From: Bradyrhizobium diazoefficiens USDA 110
GTDB taxonomy: Bacteria; Pseudomonadota; Alphaproteobacteria; Rhizobiales; Xanthobacteraceae
Length of the DNA: 64,000 nucleotides
NCBI RefSeq assembly: GCF_000011365.1
Contig: NC_004463.1
Coordinates: forward strand, 4,450,001-4,514,000
Reading direction: 5' to 3'
Shown here: positions 25,641 through 35,241 of the stretch, piece after piece
Position numbering within the stretch: position 1 is the first letter of the stretch
How the letters are laid out: each line of letters starts with the position of its first letter
Translations under genes and position numbers: made by a program
Notes under the pieces: generated by a model
The model's input: only the letters and a program-made list of their open reading frames with translations
Database searches by the model: none
What the model was told of the DNA's origin: nothing

Positions 25641-26219
25641 ATGTGGCGCGGCATTCTCCTTCTTATACTGCTGGCGATATCGACGGTGGCCGCCGACGCG
25701 CAGCGGCGCCAGATCAATCCCATCCCGTTTGCGCATGAACCGTGCAGCGTGCTCGACAACCGGCCCTGCACGCCGTCCTATTGCAGCCCGCTCGAGCCCG
25801 GGCCCTGCATTCCCGAGATCGACTATCCTTACGGCCAGAATCTCCAGCTCACGATCGTCAGCGTGCCGTCCGAATCCGACCGCGCCAAATACCGGAAGCC
25901 GGATCACGATCTCGATACGATCGGCGACCTCTTCGCCGAATTGCGCACTTGCTGGTCGCCGCCAGCGGACAACGCGCGGGCCGGCATGCAGATGTCGGTG
26001 CGCTTCAGCTTCAACAAGGCGGGCGGCCTGATCGGTCCGCCACGCCTCACATACGCCACCGCGGGCGTCCCGGCCGACACCCGCACGACCTATCTGAACG
26101 CCATCGATGCTTCGCTGAAGGCCTGCTTGCCGCTGAAATTCACCAGCGGTCTCGGCGGCGCCCTGGCAGGGCGGCCGATCGCGATCCGCTATGTCGACAA
26201 TCGGCAGCTCGGCAAGTAG
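25641..26219 (+). CDS. Exported conserved hypothetical protein
   Basis: 192 residues. The ATG at 25641 opens a Sec signal peptide (MWRGILLLILLAISTVAADAQ). The mature part has a cysteine-rich segment (residues 35-56: CSVLDNRPC, CSPLEPGPC) suggesting disulfides in the periplasm. A TonB-C-like end is visible in MSVRFSFNKAGGLIGPPRLTY and LNAIDASLKACLPLKFTSGLGGALAGRPIAIRY, resembling the C-terminal segments of TonB/TolA-type proteins. I do not assign a function. Confidence 0.72.
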   Translation: MWRGILLLILLAISTVAADAQRRQINPIPFAHEPCSVLDNRPCTPSYCSPLEPGPCIPEIDYPYGQNLQLTIVSVPSESDRAKYRKPDHDLDTIGDLFAELRTCWSPPADNARAGMQMSVRFSFNKAGGLIGPPRLTYATAGVPADTRTTYLNAIDASLKACLPLKFTSGLGGALAGRPIAIRYVDNRQLGK

Positions 26220-26288
26220 CGCATCGGTTGCGACCGACCGCCAATCGATGCTACGCCAGAGGCGGGCGCTGGTTGAGGGGAGGATGTC

Positions 26289-26873
26289 GTGGGTCTGCTG
26301 GTCATGATCCTGGGGCTGGTGCTGTTTTTCGCGGCGCATGTCTTCACAACGAAACGCGAGGCGCGCGCGCAGGCCATCGCGAGGCTGGGCGAGGGGACCT
26401 ACAAGATCCTTTATGCGCTCGTCTCACTCGCGGGGCTCGCGCTGATCATCTGGGGCTTTGGTCATTACCGTGCGACCGGCTGGATCGACGTCTGGTATCC
26501 GCCGAAGGCGATGAAGCACATCACGCTCGCGCTGATGCTGCCCGCGGTCATCCTGGTTGTCGCGTCATACCTGCGCGGCCGTATCTACGCGACGCTGAAA
26601 CATCCGATGCTGGCCGGCATCAAGCTGTGGGCGGCCGCGCATCTCCTCGCCAATGGCGATCTCGGTTCCATCATCCTGTTCGGCTCGTTCCTGGGCTGGG
26701 CGGTGTTTGACCGCATTTCGTTGAAGCATCGCACTGACGCTGGCGGCCCGCCGATTCCGGTAGGCGGCGTCTCCAACGATCTGATCGCGGTCGCGGTCGG
26801 CGTCGTTGCCTATCTGGCGCTGGCGTTTGCATTCCATCCTGTCGTGATCGGGGTTCCTGTCGTAGGGGTCTGA
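26289..26873 (+). CDS. NnrU family membrane protein
   Basis: 194 residues, GTG start with GGGAGG upstream, five to six hydrophobic helices. The NnrU pattern is [17 protein letters not shown], then [19 protein letters not shown] and [35 protein letters not shown]. NnrU was named for a nitrite/nitric-oxide-linked gene in Rhodobacter, but the family is broad (related to NnrU/NnuR methyltransferase-like membrane proteins). No denitrification gene is near. panB begins 2 bases after its stop, so the two are cotranslated. Confidence 0.82.
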   Translation: MGLLVMILGLVLFFAAHVFTTKREARAQAIARLGEGTYKILYALVSLAGLALIIWGFGHYRATGWIDVWYPPKAMKHITLALMLPAVILVVASYLRGRIYATLKHPMLAGIKLWAAAHLLANGDLGSIILFGSFLGWAVFDRISLKHRTDAGGPPIPVGGVSNDLIAVAVGVVAYLALAFAFHPVVIGVPVVGV

Positions 26874-26875
26874 CA

Positions 26876-27697
26876 ATGTCCGTCCAATCCGCCATCAGGC
26901 GCAAGACCGCGCCCGACCTCCGCATTCGCAAGAATGGCGAGCCGATCGTGATGCTGACCTCCTATCACGCGCACACCGCCGCGCTGGTCGACAGGCACTG
27001 CGATGCGATCCTGGTTGGCGATTCCCTTGGCAATGTCATGCATGGCTTCGAGACCACGGTGCCCGTGACGCTTGAGATGATGATCCTGCAGGGCTGCGCG
27101 GTGATGCGCGGCTCCAGCCAGGCGCTCGTCGTCGTCGACATGCCGTTCGGTTCCTACGAAGGCTCGAAGGAGCAGGCCTTCCAGTCGGCGGTGCGGATCA
27201 TGAAGGAAACGCTGTGCGGCGCGGTCAAGCTCGAGGGCGGCGCGCGGATGGCGGAGACGGTGGCGTTTCTCTCCGAGCGCGGCATTCCCGTGATGGGCCA
27301 TATCGGGCTGACGCCACAGTCGATCAACACGCTTGGCTCGTTCCGCGCACAGGGCCGCGAGGAGGCGAACTGGGCTCCGATCGAGAATGACGCCAGGGCG
27401 ATCGCAGAGGCGGGGGCCTTCTCTATCGTGATCGAGGCGGTCGCCGAGCCGCTGGCGCGCAAGATCACGCAATCGATCGCAGTTCCTACCATCGGCATTG
27501 GCGCGAGCGCAGCCTGCGACGGCCAGATTTTGGTGCTGGAAGATATGCTCGGCTTGTCGCCGCGGTCGCCGAAATTCGTGCGCCGCTATGGCAATCTCGG
27601 GCCGGCGATCGAGGAAGCCATCGCGGGCTATGCGCGCGACGTGAAGAGCCGGGCCTTCCCGGGCCCGGAGCATGTCTACGACATGAAGAAGAGCTGA
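26876..27697 (+). CDS. panB: 3-methyl-2-oxobutanoate hydroxymethyltransferase
   Basis: 273 residues, first committed step of pantothenate synthesis (2-oxoisovalerate to ketopantoate, using methylenetetrahydrofolate). Motifs: [29 protein letters not shown] with the Mg-binding aspartate, the DMPFGSYEG segment, [14 protein letters not shown] and [22 protein letters not shown]. Catalytic Glu lies in SIVIEAV. It follows the NnrU gene closely and is followed 12 bases later by an acyl-CoA synthetase. No panC is in the window. Confidence 0.95.
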   Translation: MSVQSAIRRKTAPDLRIRKNGEPIVMLTSYHAHTAALVDRHCDAILVGDSLGNVMHGFETTVPVTLEMMILQGCAVMRGSSQALVVVDMPFGSYEGSKEQAFQSAVRIMKETLCGAVKLEGGARMAETVAFLSERGIPVMGHIGLTPQSINTLGSFRAQGREEANWAPIENDARAIAEAGAFSIVIEAVAEPLARKITQSIAVPTIGIGASAACDGQILVLEDMLGLSPRSPKFVRRYGNLGPAIEEAIAGYARDVKSRAFPGPEHVYDMKKS

Positions 27698-27709
27698 GGA
27701 GGGGCGCGC

Positions 27710-29302
27710 ATGGACTGGTCGCAGCACGCACTTCCGTCGATGCGGCTTGAGCCGCGCTTCGGCGACCGCGTCGTGCCGGCCTTTGTGAAGCGGCCGGGCA
27801 GCGTTTGGGCGATGATTGCGGAAGCGGTTGCGCAGAACGCCGATGGCGAGGCCCTGATCTGCGGTCATGTCCGGCTGAGCTGGCGCCAGGTCGTCGACCG
27901 GGCCGCCCGGATCGCCGAGGGCTTTCGCAAGCTCGGCCTCAAGCGCGGTGATCGCGTGGCCATCCTGCTGGGCAACCGCATCGAATTTCCGCTGCTGCTG
28001 TTTGCCGCCGCGCATGAGGGGCTGGTCACGGTTCTGCTCAGCACGCGTCAGCAGAAGCCGGAGATTGCCTATGTGCTCACCGATTGCGGCGCCAAGATCC
28101 TGATCCACGAGGCAGGGCTCGCCGGGCGGCTGCCGGATGCGCGGGATGTGCCCGATGTGATCCACCGCGTTGCCGTCGACGACGACCCGCATGCGTCGCG
28201 CTTCGCAGTGCTCGCTGACAAGGCCGCGGCCGCCGCGCCCGTCGACGTGAGCGAAGAGGACACGGCGATGATCCTCTACACCTCGGGCACGACGGGCAAG
28301 CCAAAGGGCGCGATGCTGGCCCATTGCAACATCGTGCATTCCTCGATGGTGTTTGCGTCCTGCCTGCAATTGACGGAAGCGGACCGTTCGATCGCGGCCG
28401 TGCCGCTCGGTCACGTCACTGGTGTCGTCGCCAACATCACGACCATGATCCGCTGCGGCGGCGCGCTGATCATCATGCCGGCGTTCAAGGCCGCCGATTA
28501 TCTCAAGCTCGCTGCGCGCGAGCGCGTCACCTACACGGTGATGGTTCCGGCAATGTACAATCTCTGCCTGCTCCAGCCCGATTTCGACAGCTACGATCTG
28601 TCGAGCTGGCGCATCGGCGGCTTTGGCGGCGCGCCGATGCCGGTCGCGACCATCGAGAGGCTCAAGGCGACGATTCCCGGCCTGAAGCTGATGAACTGCT
28701 ACGGCGCGACCGAGACGACATCGCCCTCGACGATCATGCCGGGCGAACTGACGGCGAGCCATATCGACAGCGTGGGCCTGCCGTGTCCCGGCGCGCGCAT
28801 CGTCGCGATGGGACCCGATGGGCGCGAGCTGCCCCATGGCGAGATCGGCGAGCTCTGGATTCAGAGCGCCTCCGTCATCAAGGGTTACTGGAACAACCCG
28901 AAAGCCACGACCGAGAGCTTCACCGGTGGGTTCTGGCACTCGGGCGATCTGGGGTCAGTCGATGCGGACGGTTTTGTCCGCGTCTTCGACCGCCAGAAGG
29001 ACATGATCAATCGCGGCGGGTTGAAGATCTATTCCGCGGAGGTCGAGTCCGTGCTGGCGGGCCACCCCGCGGTGATCGAGAGCGCGATCATTGCCAGGGC
29101 TTGCCCGGTGCTCGGTGAGCGCGTCCATGCTGTCGTGGTGACCCGCACCCCGGTCGCCGGCGACGTCTTGCGGGCCTGGTGCGCGGAGCGGCTGTCCGAC
29201 TACAAGGTCCCCGAAACCATGGCGATCACCACCGAGCCGCTGCCGCGCAACGCCAATGGCAAGGTGCTGAAGCGGCAGTTGCGGGAGCACTTGGGAACCT
29301 GA
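27710..29302 (+). CDS. Class I adenylate-forming acyl-CoA synthetase
   Basis: 530 residues. The AMP/P-loop motif is YTSGTTGKPKGAM (about residue 190). The A5 motif is CYGATETTSPS, then WHSGDLG, and the hinge/lysine region DRQKDMINRGGLKIY. The catalytic C-terminal lysine is in NANGKVLKRQ. It activates a carboxylic acid with ATP and CoA in the cytosol; chain length cannot be read from sequence. It is the third gene in an NnrU-panB-synthetase run with tight spacing. Confidence 0.9.
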   Translation: MDWSQHALPSMRLEPRFGDRVVPAFVKRPGSVWAMIAEAVAQNADGEALICGHVRLSWRQVVDRAARIAEGFRKLGLKRGDRVAILLGNRIEFPLLLFAAAHEGLVTVLLSTRQQKPEIAYVLTDCGAKILIHEAGLAGRLPDARDVPDVIHRVAVDDDPHASRFAVLADKAAAAAPVDVSEEDTAMILYTSGTTGKPKGAMLAHCNIVHSSMVFASCLQLTEADRSIAAVPLGHVTGVVANITTMIRCGGALIIMPAFKAADYLKLAARERVTYTVMVPAMYNLCLLQPDFDSYDLSSWRIGGFGGAPMPVATIERLKATIPGLKLMNCYGATETTSPSTIMPGELTASHIDSVGLPCPGARIVAMGPDGRELPHGEIGELWIQSASVIKGYWNNPKATTESFTGGFWHSGDLGSVDADGFVRVFDRQKDMINRGGLKIYSAEVESVLAGHPAVIESAIIARACPVLGERVHAVVVTRTPVAGDVLRAWCAERLSDYKVPETMAITTEPLPRNANGKVLKRQLREHLGT

Positions 29303-29471
29303 GCCGGGCAGGGGCTTCTTCCGGGCTCTCCCGGGTGGTTAACGCCTTGATCGGGCTCGCTTTGCCTTGCCACCGCCATATCGTTAGGCTACCTCGCCGC
29401 CACGCGGGGGACGGGATTCCTGACGCGAACGCTGTGGCGCGCGCACCCGGACGGGCATGGGATTAGCATAA

Positions 29472-30125
29472 GTGTCTGAATTATTTGACGAAGTCGACGA
29501 GGAAGTACGTCGCGAACAGCTCAAGAAGCTGTGGGAAAAATATTCGATCTACTTCATCGCCCTGATGGTGCTCATCGTGGCCGCTGTGGGCGGCTGGCGC
29601 GGCTACCAGTATCTGGAGGCCAAGAAGGCCGCCGAGGCCGGCGCCGCCTTCGAGAAGGCCGTCGAGCTGTCAGAGCAGGACAAGCATGCGGAGGCCGAGA
29701 CGGCCTTCACTGAGCTCGCCGCCAAGGCTCCGTCGGGCTATCGCACTCTGGCGCGGCTGCGTGCTGCGGCCGAGGCCGCTAGCCGCGATCCCAAGGCCGC
29801 CGCCAAGATGTACGACGACATTGCCGCCGACCGCGGCGTCGGCGGCGAGTGGCAGGATCTGGCGAAGATCCGCGCCGCCGGCCTGCTGGTCGACAGCGCC
29901 AGCTACGCCGACATGCAGCAGCGGCTGGAGGCTTCCGCCACACCCAAATCGACCTTCCGCCACAGCGCCCGCGAGTTGCTGGCGCTGTCGGCCTGGCGCA
30001 ACAACGACACGACCGCAGCCCGCAAATGGCTCGACGCGATCGCAGAGGACGGCGAAACGCCGCCGGGCCTGCGCTCGCGCGCCGAGGCGCTCCAGGCCCT
30101 GCTGCCGCCCGTCGCCAAAAGCTGA
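29472..30125 (+). CDS. YfgM-like tetratricopeptide membrane-anchored protein
   Basis: 217 residues from a GTG start. A cytoplasmic N-terminus (VDEEVRREQLKKLWEKYSIYF) precedes one membrane helix (FIALMVLIVAAVGGWRGYQYLE), and a periplasmic TPR-like helical domain follows. This matches YfgM/TPR_21 proteins, which help hand secreted proteins to periplasmic chaperones. In E. coli the order is yfgM-bamB-der; here yfgM-lipoprotein-der. Confidence 0.85.
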   Translation: MSELFDEVDEEVRREQLKKLWEKYSIYFIALMVLIVAAVGGWRGYQYLEAKKAAEAGAAFEKAVELSEQDKHAEAETAFTELAAKAPSGYRTLARLRAAAEAASRDPKAAAKMYDDIAADRGVGGEWQDLAKIRAAGLLVDSASYADMQQRLEASATPKSTFRHSARELLALSAWRNNDTTAARKWLDAIAEDGETPPGLRSRAEALQALLPPVAKS

Positions 30126-30155
30126 CGGTCCCGAGAGCTGAGACGAGACACCGAT

Positions 30156-30707
30156 ATGCGCCGCACGCCACGCTTGATCGCAGCCGCCGTCCTGATCGCC
30201 TTCACGGGCGTGCTGGGCGGCTGCTCCAGCTTCGATCCGAGCGACATGCTCGATTTCCTCGACACCAAGAAGAAGCTGCCAGGCGACCGCAAGCCGGTCT
30301 TCCCGGAGGGCGTGCCGGGCCTCGAGCAGGGTGTGCCGAAGGACATGTACAAGGGCGCACAGCAGCAGCCCGATCCGAATGCGCCTGCCGTTGCGGCTTT
30401 GCCCACGGAGCCGCCGCCTGAGCCGGCCAAGCCGGCGAAGGGTGCGAAAGCGAAAAAGACCAGACAGCCGGCTGCCAGCGCGGCCGCGCCCGCCGATGCG
30501 CCTGCCGGCGAAGTCGATGGCGAGGCCCAGCCGGAGGCCGCGCCGCCCGCGGCCGCTCCGCAGCCCAAGCAGAAGATCGTACGCAAGCGCACCACCGCGC
30601 CGCCGCCCGATCAGCCCGTCCAGCAGGCCCAACCGACTCAGAGCACGCAGCAGCAGTCGCAGGGCGGCTTCCCGGCGCCGCTGCCGAGCGGCAGCTTCTC
30701 GCGCTAA
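30156..30707 (+). CDS. Proline/alanine-rich lipoprotein
   Basis: 183 residues. The signal peptide has a lipobox LGGC with the lipidated cysteine at residue 23. The first 60 residues after it are polar (SSFDPSDMLDFLDTKKKLPGDRKPVFPEG); the rest is low-complexity, rich in Pro, Ala, Lys, Gln (about residues 75-183) and likely unfolded. It occupies the place of BamB between yfgM and der but lacks any beta-propeller. Function unknown. Confidence 0.78.
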   Translation: MRRTPRLIAAAVLIAFTGVLGGCSSFDPSDMLDFLDTKKKLPGDRKPVFPEGVPGLEQGVPKDMYKGAQQQPDPNAPAVAALPTEPPPEPAKPAKGAKAKKTRQPAASAAAPADAPAGEVDGEAQPEAAPPAAAPQPKQKIVRKRTTAPPPDQPVQQAQPTQSTQQQSQGGFPAPLPSGSFSR

Positions 30708-30756
30708 TAATTTCATTGCATTGACAGGCGCGGCCTTCGCAGCGCACGAATGACCG

Positions 30757-32139
30757 ATGTCCTTCACGATTGCCATTATCGGCCGGCCCAATGTCGGCAA
30801 ATCGACGCTGTTCAACCGCCTGGTTGGGCAAAAGCTCGCGCTCGTCGATGACCTGCCGGGTGTCACCCGCGACCGCCGCGAGGGTGAGGCCAGGCTCGGC
30901 GACCTCGAATTCACCATCATCGACACCGCCGGCCTCGACGAGGGCGCCAAGGGCTCGCTGACCGCGCGGATGCAGGAGCAGACCGAGGCCGCGATCGCGC
31001 AGGCCGACGCGCTGTTCTTCGTCGTCGATGCCCGCATCGGCCTGACGCCGACCGACCGCGCCTTCGCCGACTTCGCCCGCAGGGCCAACAAGCCGGTGCT
31101 GCTGGTCGCCAACAAGAGCGAAGGCAAGCATGGCGATGCCGGCGCGATGGAAGCCTTTGCGCTTGGTCTTGGCGATCCCATCCAGATCTCGGCCGAGCAC
31201 GGCGAGGGCATGGGCGAGCTTTATGACGCCCTCGCCAAGCTGATGCCGGAGCCCGTCGAGGAGGATGAGGACGAGGACGACGCGCCGCTCTCCGAGGAAG
31301 AGGCCGCGACGCGCCCGATCCGGGTCGCCATCGTCGGCCGGCCGAATGCCGGCAAGTCGACGCTGATCAACCATTTGCTCGGCGAGGAGCGCCTGCTGAC
31401 GAGCCCGGAGGCCGGCACCACGCGCGACTCCATCGCGGTCGAGATCAACTGGAAGGGCCGCGAATTTCGCGTGTTCGACACCGCCGGCCTGCGGCGTCGC
31501 TCGCGCATCGAGGAGAAGCTCGAAAAGCTCTCGGTCGCCGACGCGCTGCGCGCGGTGCGCTTTGCCGAAGTCGTCGTGCTGATGATGGATACGCAGAACC
31601 GCTTCGAGGAGCAGGATCTGCGCATTGCCGATCTGGTCGAGCGCGAGGGCCGCGCGCTCGTGCTCGCCGCCAACAAATGGGACCTGATGGAGACCAAGGG
31701 CGGCGGCGCGATCTCGGGCCTGCGCCGCGACGCCGACCACTGGCTGCCGCAGGTCAAGGGCGTGCCGATCGTCGCGGTATCAGGCCTGATGGGCGAGGGC
31801 ATCGATCGCCTGATGCAGGCGATCCAGGACGCTTACGCGGTCTGGAACAGACGCGTGTCGACGTCAGCGCTCAATCGCTGGTTCGAGCAGGCGGTCCAGG
31901 CCAATCCGCCGCCGGCTGTGTCCGGCCGCAGGCTGAAGCTGAACTACATCACGCAGACCAAGGCGCGGCCGCCGAGCTTCGTGCTGTTCTGCTCGCGTGC
32001 CGACGCGGTGCCGCAGTCGTACCTGCGCTATTTGACCAATTCCATGCGCGAGGCTTTCGATCTGCCTGGCACGCCGGTGCGCATCACCTTGCGCGAGAAG
32101 GCCAACCCCTTCGCCCATAAGCGCAAGCGGCCGTCGTGA
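30757..32139 (+). CDS. der: Ribosome biogenesis GTPase Der (EngA)
   Basis: 460 residues with two tandem GTPase domains and a KH-like C-terminal domain. The P-loops are GRPNVGKST and [15 protein letters not shown]3 appears twice; the acidic linker near residue 165-185 ([16 protein letters not shown]) joins the domains. C-terminal domain: [19 protein letters not shown]. It acts in 50S subunit assembly. Downstream DNA changes character, see the less GC-rich pair. Confidence 0.96.
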
Positions 32140-32338
32140 AGGGCAGGTCGGCTGCTCAGTGCCCTTAGAGCCACAATTTTTGCTTCGGCCGTCTTCGCGC
32201 TAAGTGCCTTTTTGGCAACAGTTCCAGAATCTCATTGGCATCTGCTGGACTGCTGGCGCAGGAGGGTGCAACTTAAGATTTTGATAAAGTAACAGCGCAT
32301 CCGTGCTTGATGTGCGCGGCTGAGCGGAGGCTATTGTG

Positions 32339-33382
32339 ATGAAGCGGAGCTTTTTCGCTGCCGCCGCAATCCTGTCTCTCATGTCTACAGGTTGCGCGAT
32401 CCACCCATTGCCCGAAGACGTGACAGGCGTCAAAACCTATCACATCGTTCGCCAAATTCGATGCGAAAGCCGCGATACACTTCGACGGTTTGTCATCAAG
32501 TGGCTGCACCAGATCGGTCCTAAAGTCCCGACGGCCGAAGACCTTGCCCTGCAATACGAGAAAGAGCCGGCCTCGATAAAAGACTTCCACTACGATCTAT
32601 TCAAGGGCGCGGCTCTTGTTCGTGTGCGCTCCGCTGCGAAACTGTTTTACGACGCTGGGCTCGCTTATAGTTTCGACCTCACCATGACGGAGGATAATAA
32701 CCTTTCGACCGACGTGAACTTTCTCAAGCCTCTTACCAATTCGCAATACACGCTCGGTCTGCACGGTTCAGCCAACAGAGCGCGGGTAAACCAGCGCACA
32801 TTCACAGCGACGGATACTTTCAGCGGTCTGCTGACAAAGGTACCTGAAGCGTATTGTGTAGGAAAAGTCGTCGGTCCAAACTACATTTATCCGATTGCGG
32901 GGCACATAGGCATCGATGCTGTTATCGAAGACTTCATCAACCTGACGCTGTTCGCCAATTTGGCAGGCGGTGATGCCAAGCCGGGCGTCGGCGGCAGTCC
33001 TCCTACCATGGCTGACAAGCTCACCTTCACCACGACGGTGTCCGCGTCTGCTGTTCCAGGAGTTACGTTTACTCCCGTAACTGATGCGTTCCAATTGACG
33101 AGCGCGACCGGAACCGGACTTGCTGATCGGACCGACGTGCATCAGGTGACGGTGGGAGTCGCGATTGCACCCACGGGGGTGGTCGAGTTGGATCCGCTTC
33201 GATCCTACCTCTTCTCCTCATCTCGCGGCGGAGCCGCAGCCGATCCGACTGATCACATCACACGGAGTCCTCTCATCGTTGGTCGGCGTGTGATCGGAGG
33301 CGGCAGCCCGTCCGAGCGGCTTGCGGTTCTGGCGGCGGATCAGGCCAAGAGCCCGGAAGTTGAAGTTAGGCGGCTTCGGTAA
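32339..33382 (+). CDS. Putative lipoprotein of unknown function
   Basis: 347 residues. The lipobox is LMSTGC, cysteine 19 from the ATG at 32339, which follows GGAGG at a normal distance. Mature protein is beta-like and mixed, with no recognised domain. Notable positions: YHIVRQIRCESRDTLRRF near residue 37 and a C-terminal ITRSPLIVGRRVIGGGSPSERL. Base composition is visibly less GC-rich than der and the MFS gene. It is 15 bases from the Lys-rich small gene, so the two may form a transcript. Possibly horizontally acquired. Confidence 0.7.
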   Translation: MKRSFFAAAAILSLMSTGCAIHPLPEDVTGVKTYHIVRQIRCESRDTLRRFVIKWLHQIGPKVPTAEDLALQYEKEPASIKDFHYDLFKGAALVRVRSAAKLFYDAGLAYSFDLTMTEDNNLSTDVNFLKPLTNSQYTLGLHGSANRARVNQRTFTATDTFSGLLTKVPEAYCVGKVVGPNYIYPIAGHIGIDAVIEDFINLTLFANLAGGDAKPGVGGSPPTMADKLTFTTTVSASAVPGVTFTPVTDAFQLTSATGTGLADRTDVHQVTVGVAIAPTGVVELDPLRSYLFSSSRGGAAADPTDHITRSPLIVGRRVIGGGSPSERLAVLAADQAKSPEVEVRRLR

Positions 33383-33396
33383 ACCAGGAGGGCATT

Positions 33397-33708
33397 ATGG
33401 CGAACAAGGCAAAAGGGGCGAAGAAGGCTGGCAAATCCAAGGCTGCAAAGAAGTCGTCTTCGACAAAGAAGATGCTCAGAGTTCCGCTGCACTCCGTCGT
33501 GCATTTTGTCAGGATGCTCCACGACGAAAAGCATGCGGCGAATTTTGTGAAGGCCGCACGGGATTCGAAAGCGGTCGTGGCTCTGCATCCCGCAACAGTC
33601 GACTTCGTCAAGAACTTCGTTGCGGACAAGCAACTTCACCATGCAATGGTAACCAAGGTGGTCGATCCGTGTCCGGATGATCCTTTCGAGTGTCATTTCA
33701 GGGACTGA
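33397..33708 (+). CDS. Small basic protein with lysine-rich N-terminus
   Basis: 103 residues. About the first 25 are dominated by Lys, Ala, Ser and Gly (MANKAKGAKKAGKSKAAKK), as in histone-H1-like tails, and the remainder (LRVPLHSVVHFVRMLHDEKHAANFVKAARDS and on) is an ordered small helical domain of no known family. A nucleic-acid-binding role is a guess. It follows the lipoprotein gene by 15 bases and has a weak GGAGG-like site upstream. Confidence 0.65.
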   Translation: MANKAKGAKKAGKSKAAKKSSSTKKMLRVPLHSVVHFVRMLHDEKHAANFVKAARDSKAVVALHPATVDFVKNFVADKQLHHAMVTKVVDPCPDDPFECHFRD

Positions 33709-33808
33709 GTTCGGAAGCCAAAGTGCGGATCCGGATTTCTCTTCTGTTCCAAGGATCAATGCGATTCTAGGATTCGGATGCCGAGATTCGATATCTGGAG
33801 GCTCCTTG

Positions 33809-35065
33809 TTGCCGAATACGTCTAAAGTGGCGCCGGTCCGGCGCGGGGCGGTCGCCTTCATCTTCGTCACCATCCTGCTCGACATGCTCGCGCTCGGCGT
33901 GATCATGCCGATCCTGCCAAAGCTCATAGAGAGCTTCGTCGACAACGACACCGCACACGCGGCCCGCATCTTCGGCCTGTTCGGCACCGCCTGGGCGTTG
34001 ATGCAGTTCGTGTTCTCGCCGGTGCTGGGCGCGCTGTCGGATCGTTTCGGGCGGCGGCCGGTGGTGCTGCTGTCGAATTTCGGGCTCGCCGCCGACTACG
34101 TGCTGATGGCGCTGGCGCCGTCGCTGGTGTGGCTTTTCATTGGGCGCGTGATCTCCGGCATCACCTCGGCCAGCATCTCGACGGCGTTTGCCTATATTGC
34201 CGACATTACGCCGCCGGAGCGGCGCGCGGCGATCTTCGGCAGGATTGGCGCGGCCTTCGGCGCCGGCTTCATCCTGGGCCCGGCGCTCGGCGGCTTGCTC
34301 GGCGACGTCGATCCGCGCCTGCCGTTCTGGGCGTCGGCGGCTTTGAGCTTCGCCAATGCGCTCTATGGGCTCCTGGTCCTGCCGGAATCGCTGGCGCCCG
34401 ACAAGCGCGCGCCGTTCCGCTGGACCAGCGCCAATCCGGTCGGGGCGCTGCGTCTGCTGCGTTCCAACGCGATGCTGGCTGCGCTGTCGGTCGTCAACTT
34501 CATCGCGCAGGTCGCGCATGTCGTGCTGCCGTCGACCTTCGTGCTCTATGCGACCTATCGCTACGGGTGGGATTCCAAGACGGTCGGGCTGACGCTCGCG
34601 ATGGTCGGCATCTGCGCCATGGTAGTGCAGGGGCTCGCCATCGGCCCGATCGTGCGCGCGCTCGGCGAGCGGAACACACTGTTGCTGGGCCTGTGCTGTG
34701 GTGCGATCGGGTTCGTGATCTTTGGCGCAGCGCCGACCGGACCGCTGTTCTGGATCGGCATTCCCGTGATGTCGCTGTGGGGCATCTCGGGTGCCGCGAT
34801 GCAATCGCTGATGACGCGGCTGGTCGCACCCGATCAACAGGGTCAGCTGCAGGGCGCAACCGCGAGCGTGCAGAGCGTGTCGCAGCTCGTCGGGCCGTTC
34901 CTGTTCACGCTGACGTTTTCATACTTCATCGGCACCAGCGCGCCCTGGCAATTGCCCGGCGCGCCATTCCTCCTCGCGGGCGCGCTGATGGTGGTATGCG
35001 TGGCCATTGCGATGCGGACGCTGGCGACAGTCGCATCCGCCCGGCAGACTGGTGCCCGCGAATAG
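33809..35065 (+). CDS. MFS transporter, TetA/MFS_1 type
   Basis: About 418 residues with twelve hydrophobic helices. The MFS motif A is [16 protein letters not shown] between helices 2 and 3, and the first helix reads [20 protein letters not shown], typical of TetA(B/G)-like drug:H+ antiporters. The start is probably the TTG at 33809, with GGAG nine bases upstream; a second TTG at 33806 is too near. The longer frame would overlap the preceding gene. No regulator of the TetR class is adjacent. Confidence 0.82.
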   Translation: MPNTSKVAPVRRGAVAFIFVTILLDMLALGVIMPILPKLIESFVDNDTAHAARIFGLFGTAWALMQFVFSPVLGALSDRFGRRPVVLLSNFGLAADYVLMALAPSLVWLFIGRVISGITSASISTAFAYIADITPPERRAAIFGRIGAAFGAGFILGPALGGLLGDVDPRLPFWASAALSFANALYGLLVLPESLAPDKRAPFRWTSANPVGALRLLRSNAMLAALSVVNFIAQVAHVVLPSTFVLYATYRYGWDSKTVGLTLAMVGICAMVVQGLAIGPIVRALGERNTLLLGLCCGAIGFVIFGAAPTGPLFWIGIPVMSLWGISGAAMQSLMTRLVAPDQQGQLQGATASVQSVSQLVGPFLFTLTFSYFIGTSAPWQLPGAPFLLAGALMVVCVAIAMRTLATVASARQTGARE

Positions 35066-35241
35066 GACGGTTGCGACTGTCGCCAATTCGCAACAGAGAT
35101 TCCGATTCGTCGGATTCTCGCCAGACGTGCGTACATGGAGCCTTTCGGCGGCGATACTTAGCCTGTTCAATAAATCTGTTGATTCGTTCTTTTTGCAATT
35201 GAAGGCCGGGGCCGCCGACGCCTCGGAAGCAAGCCATTCAA

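Noticed and set aside
26810..28939. 709-codon open frame on the minus strand opposite panB and the acyl-CoA synthetase
   Set aside because: Antisense to two genes with full motifs; composition typical of shadow frames.
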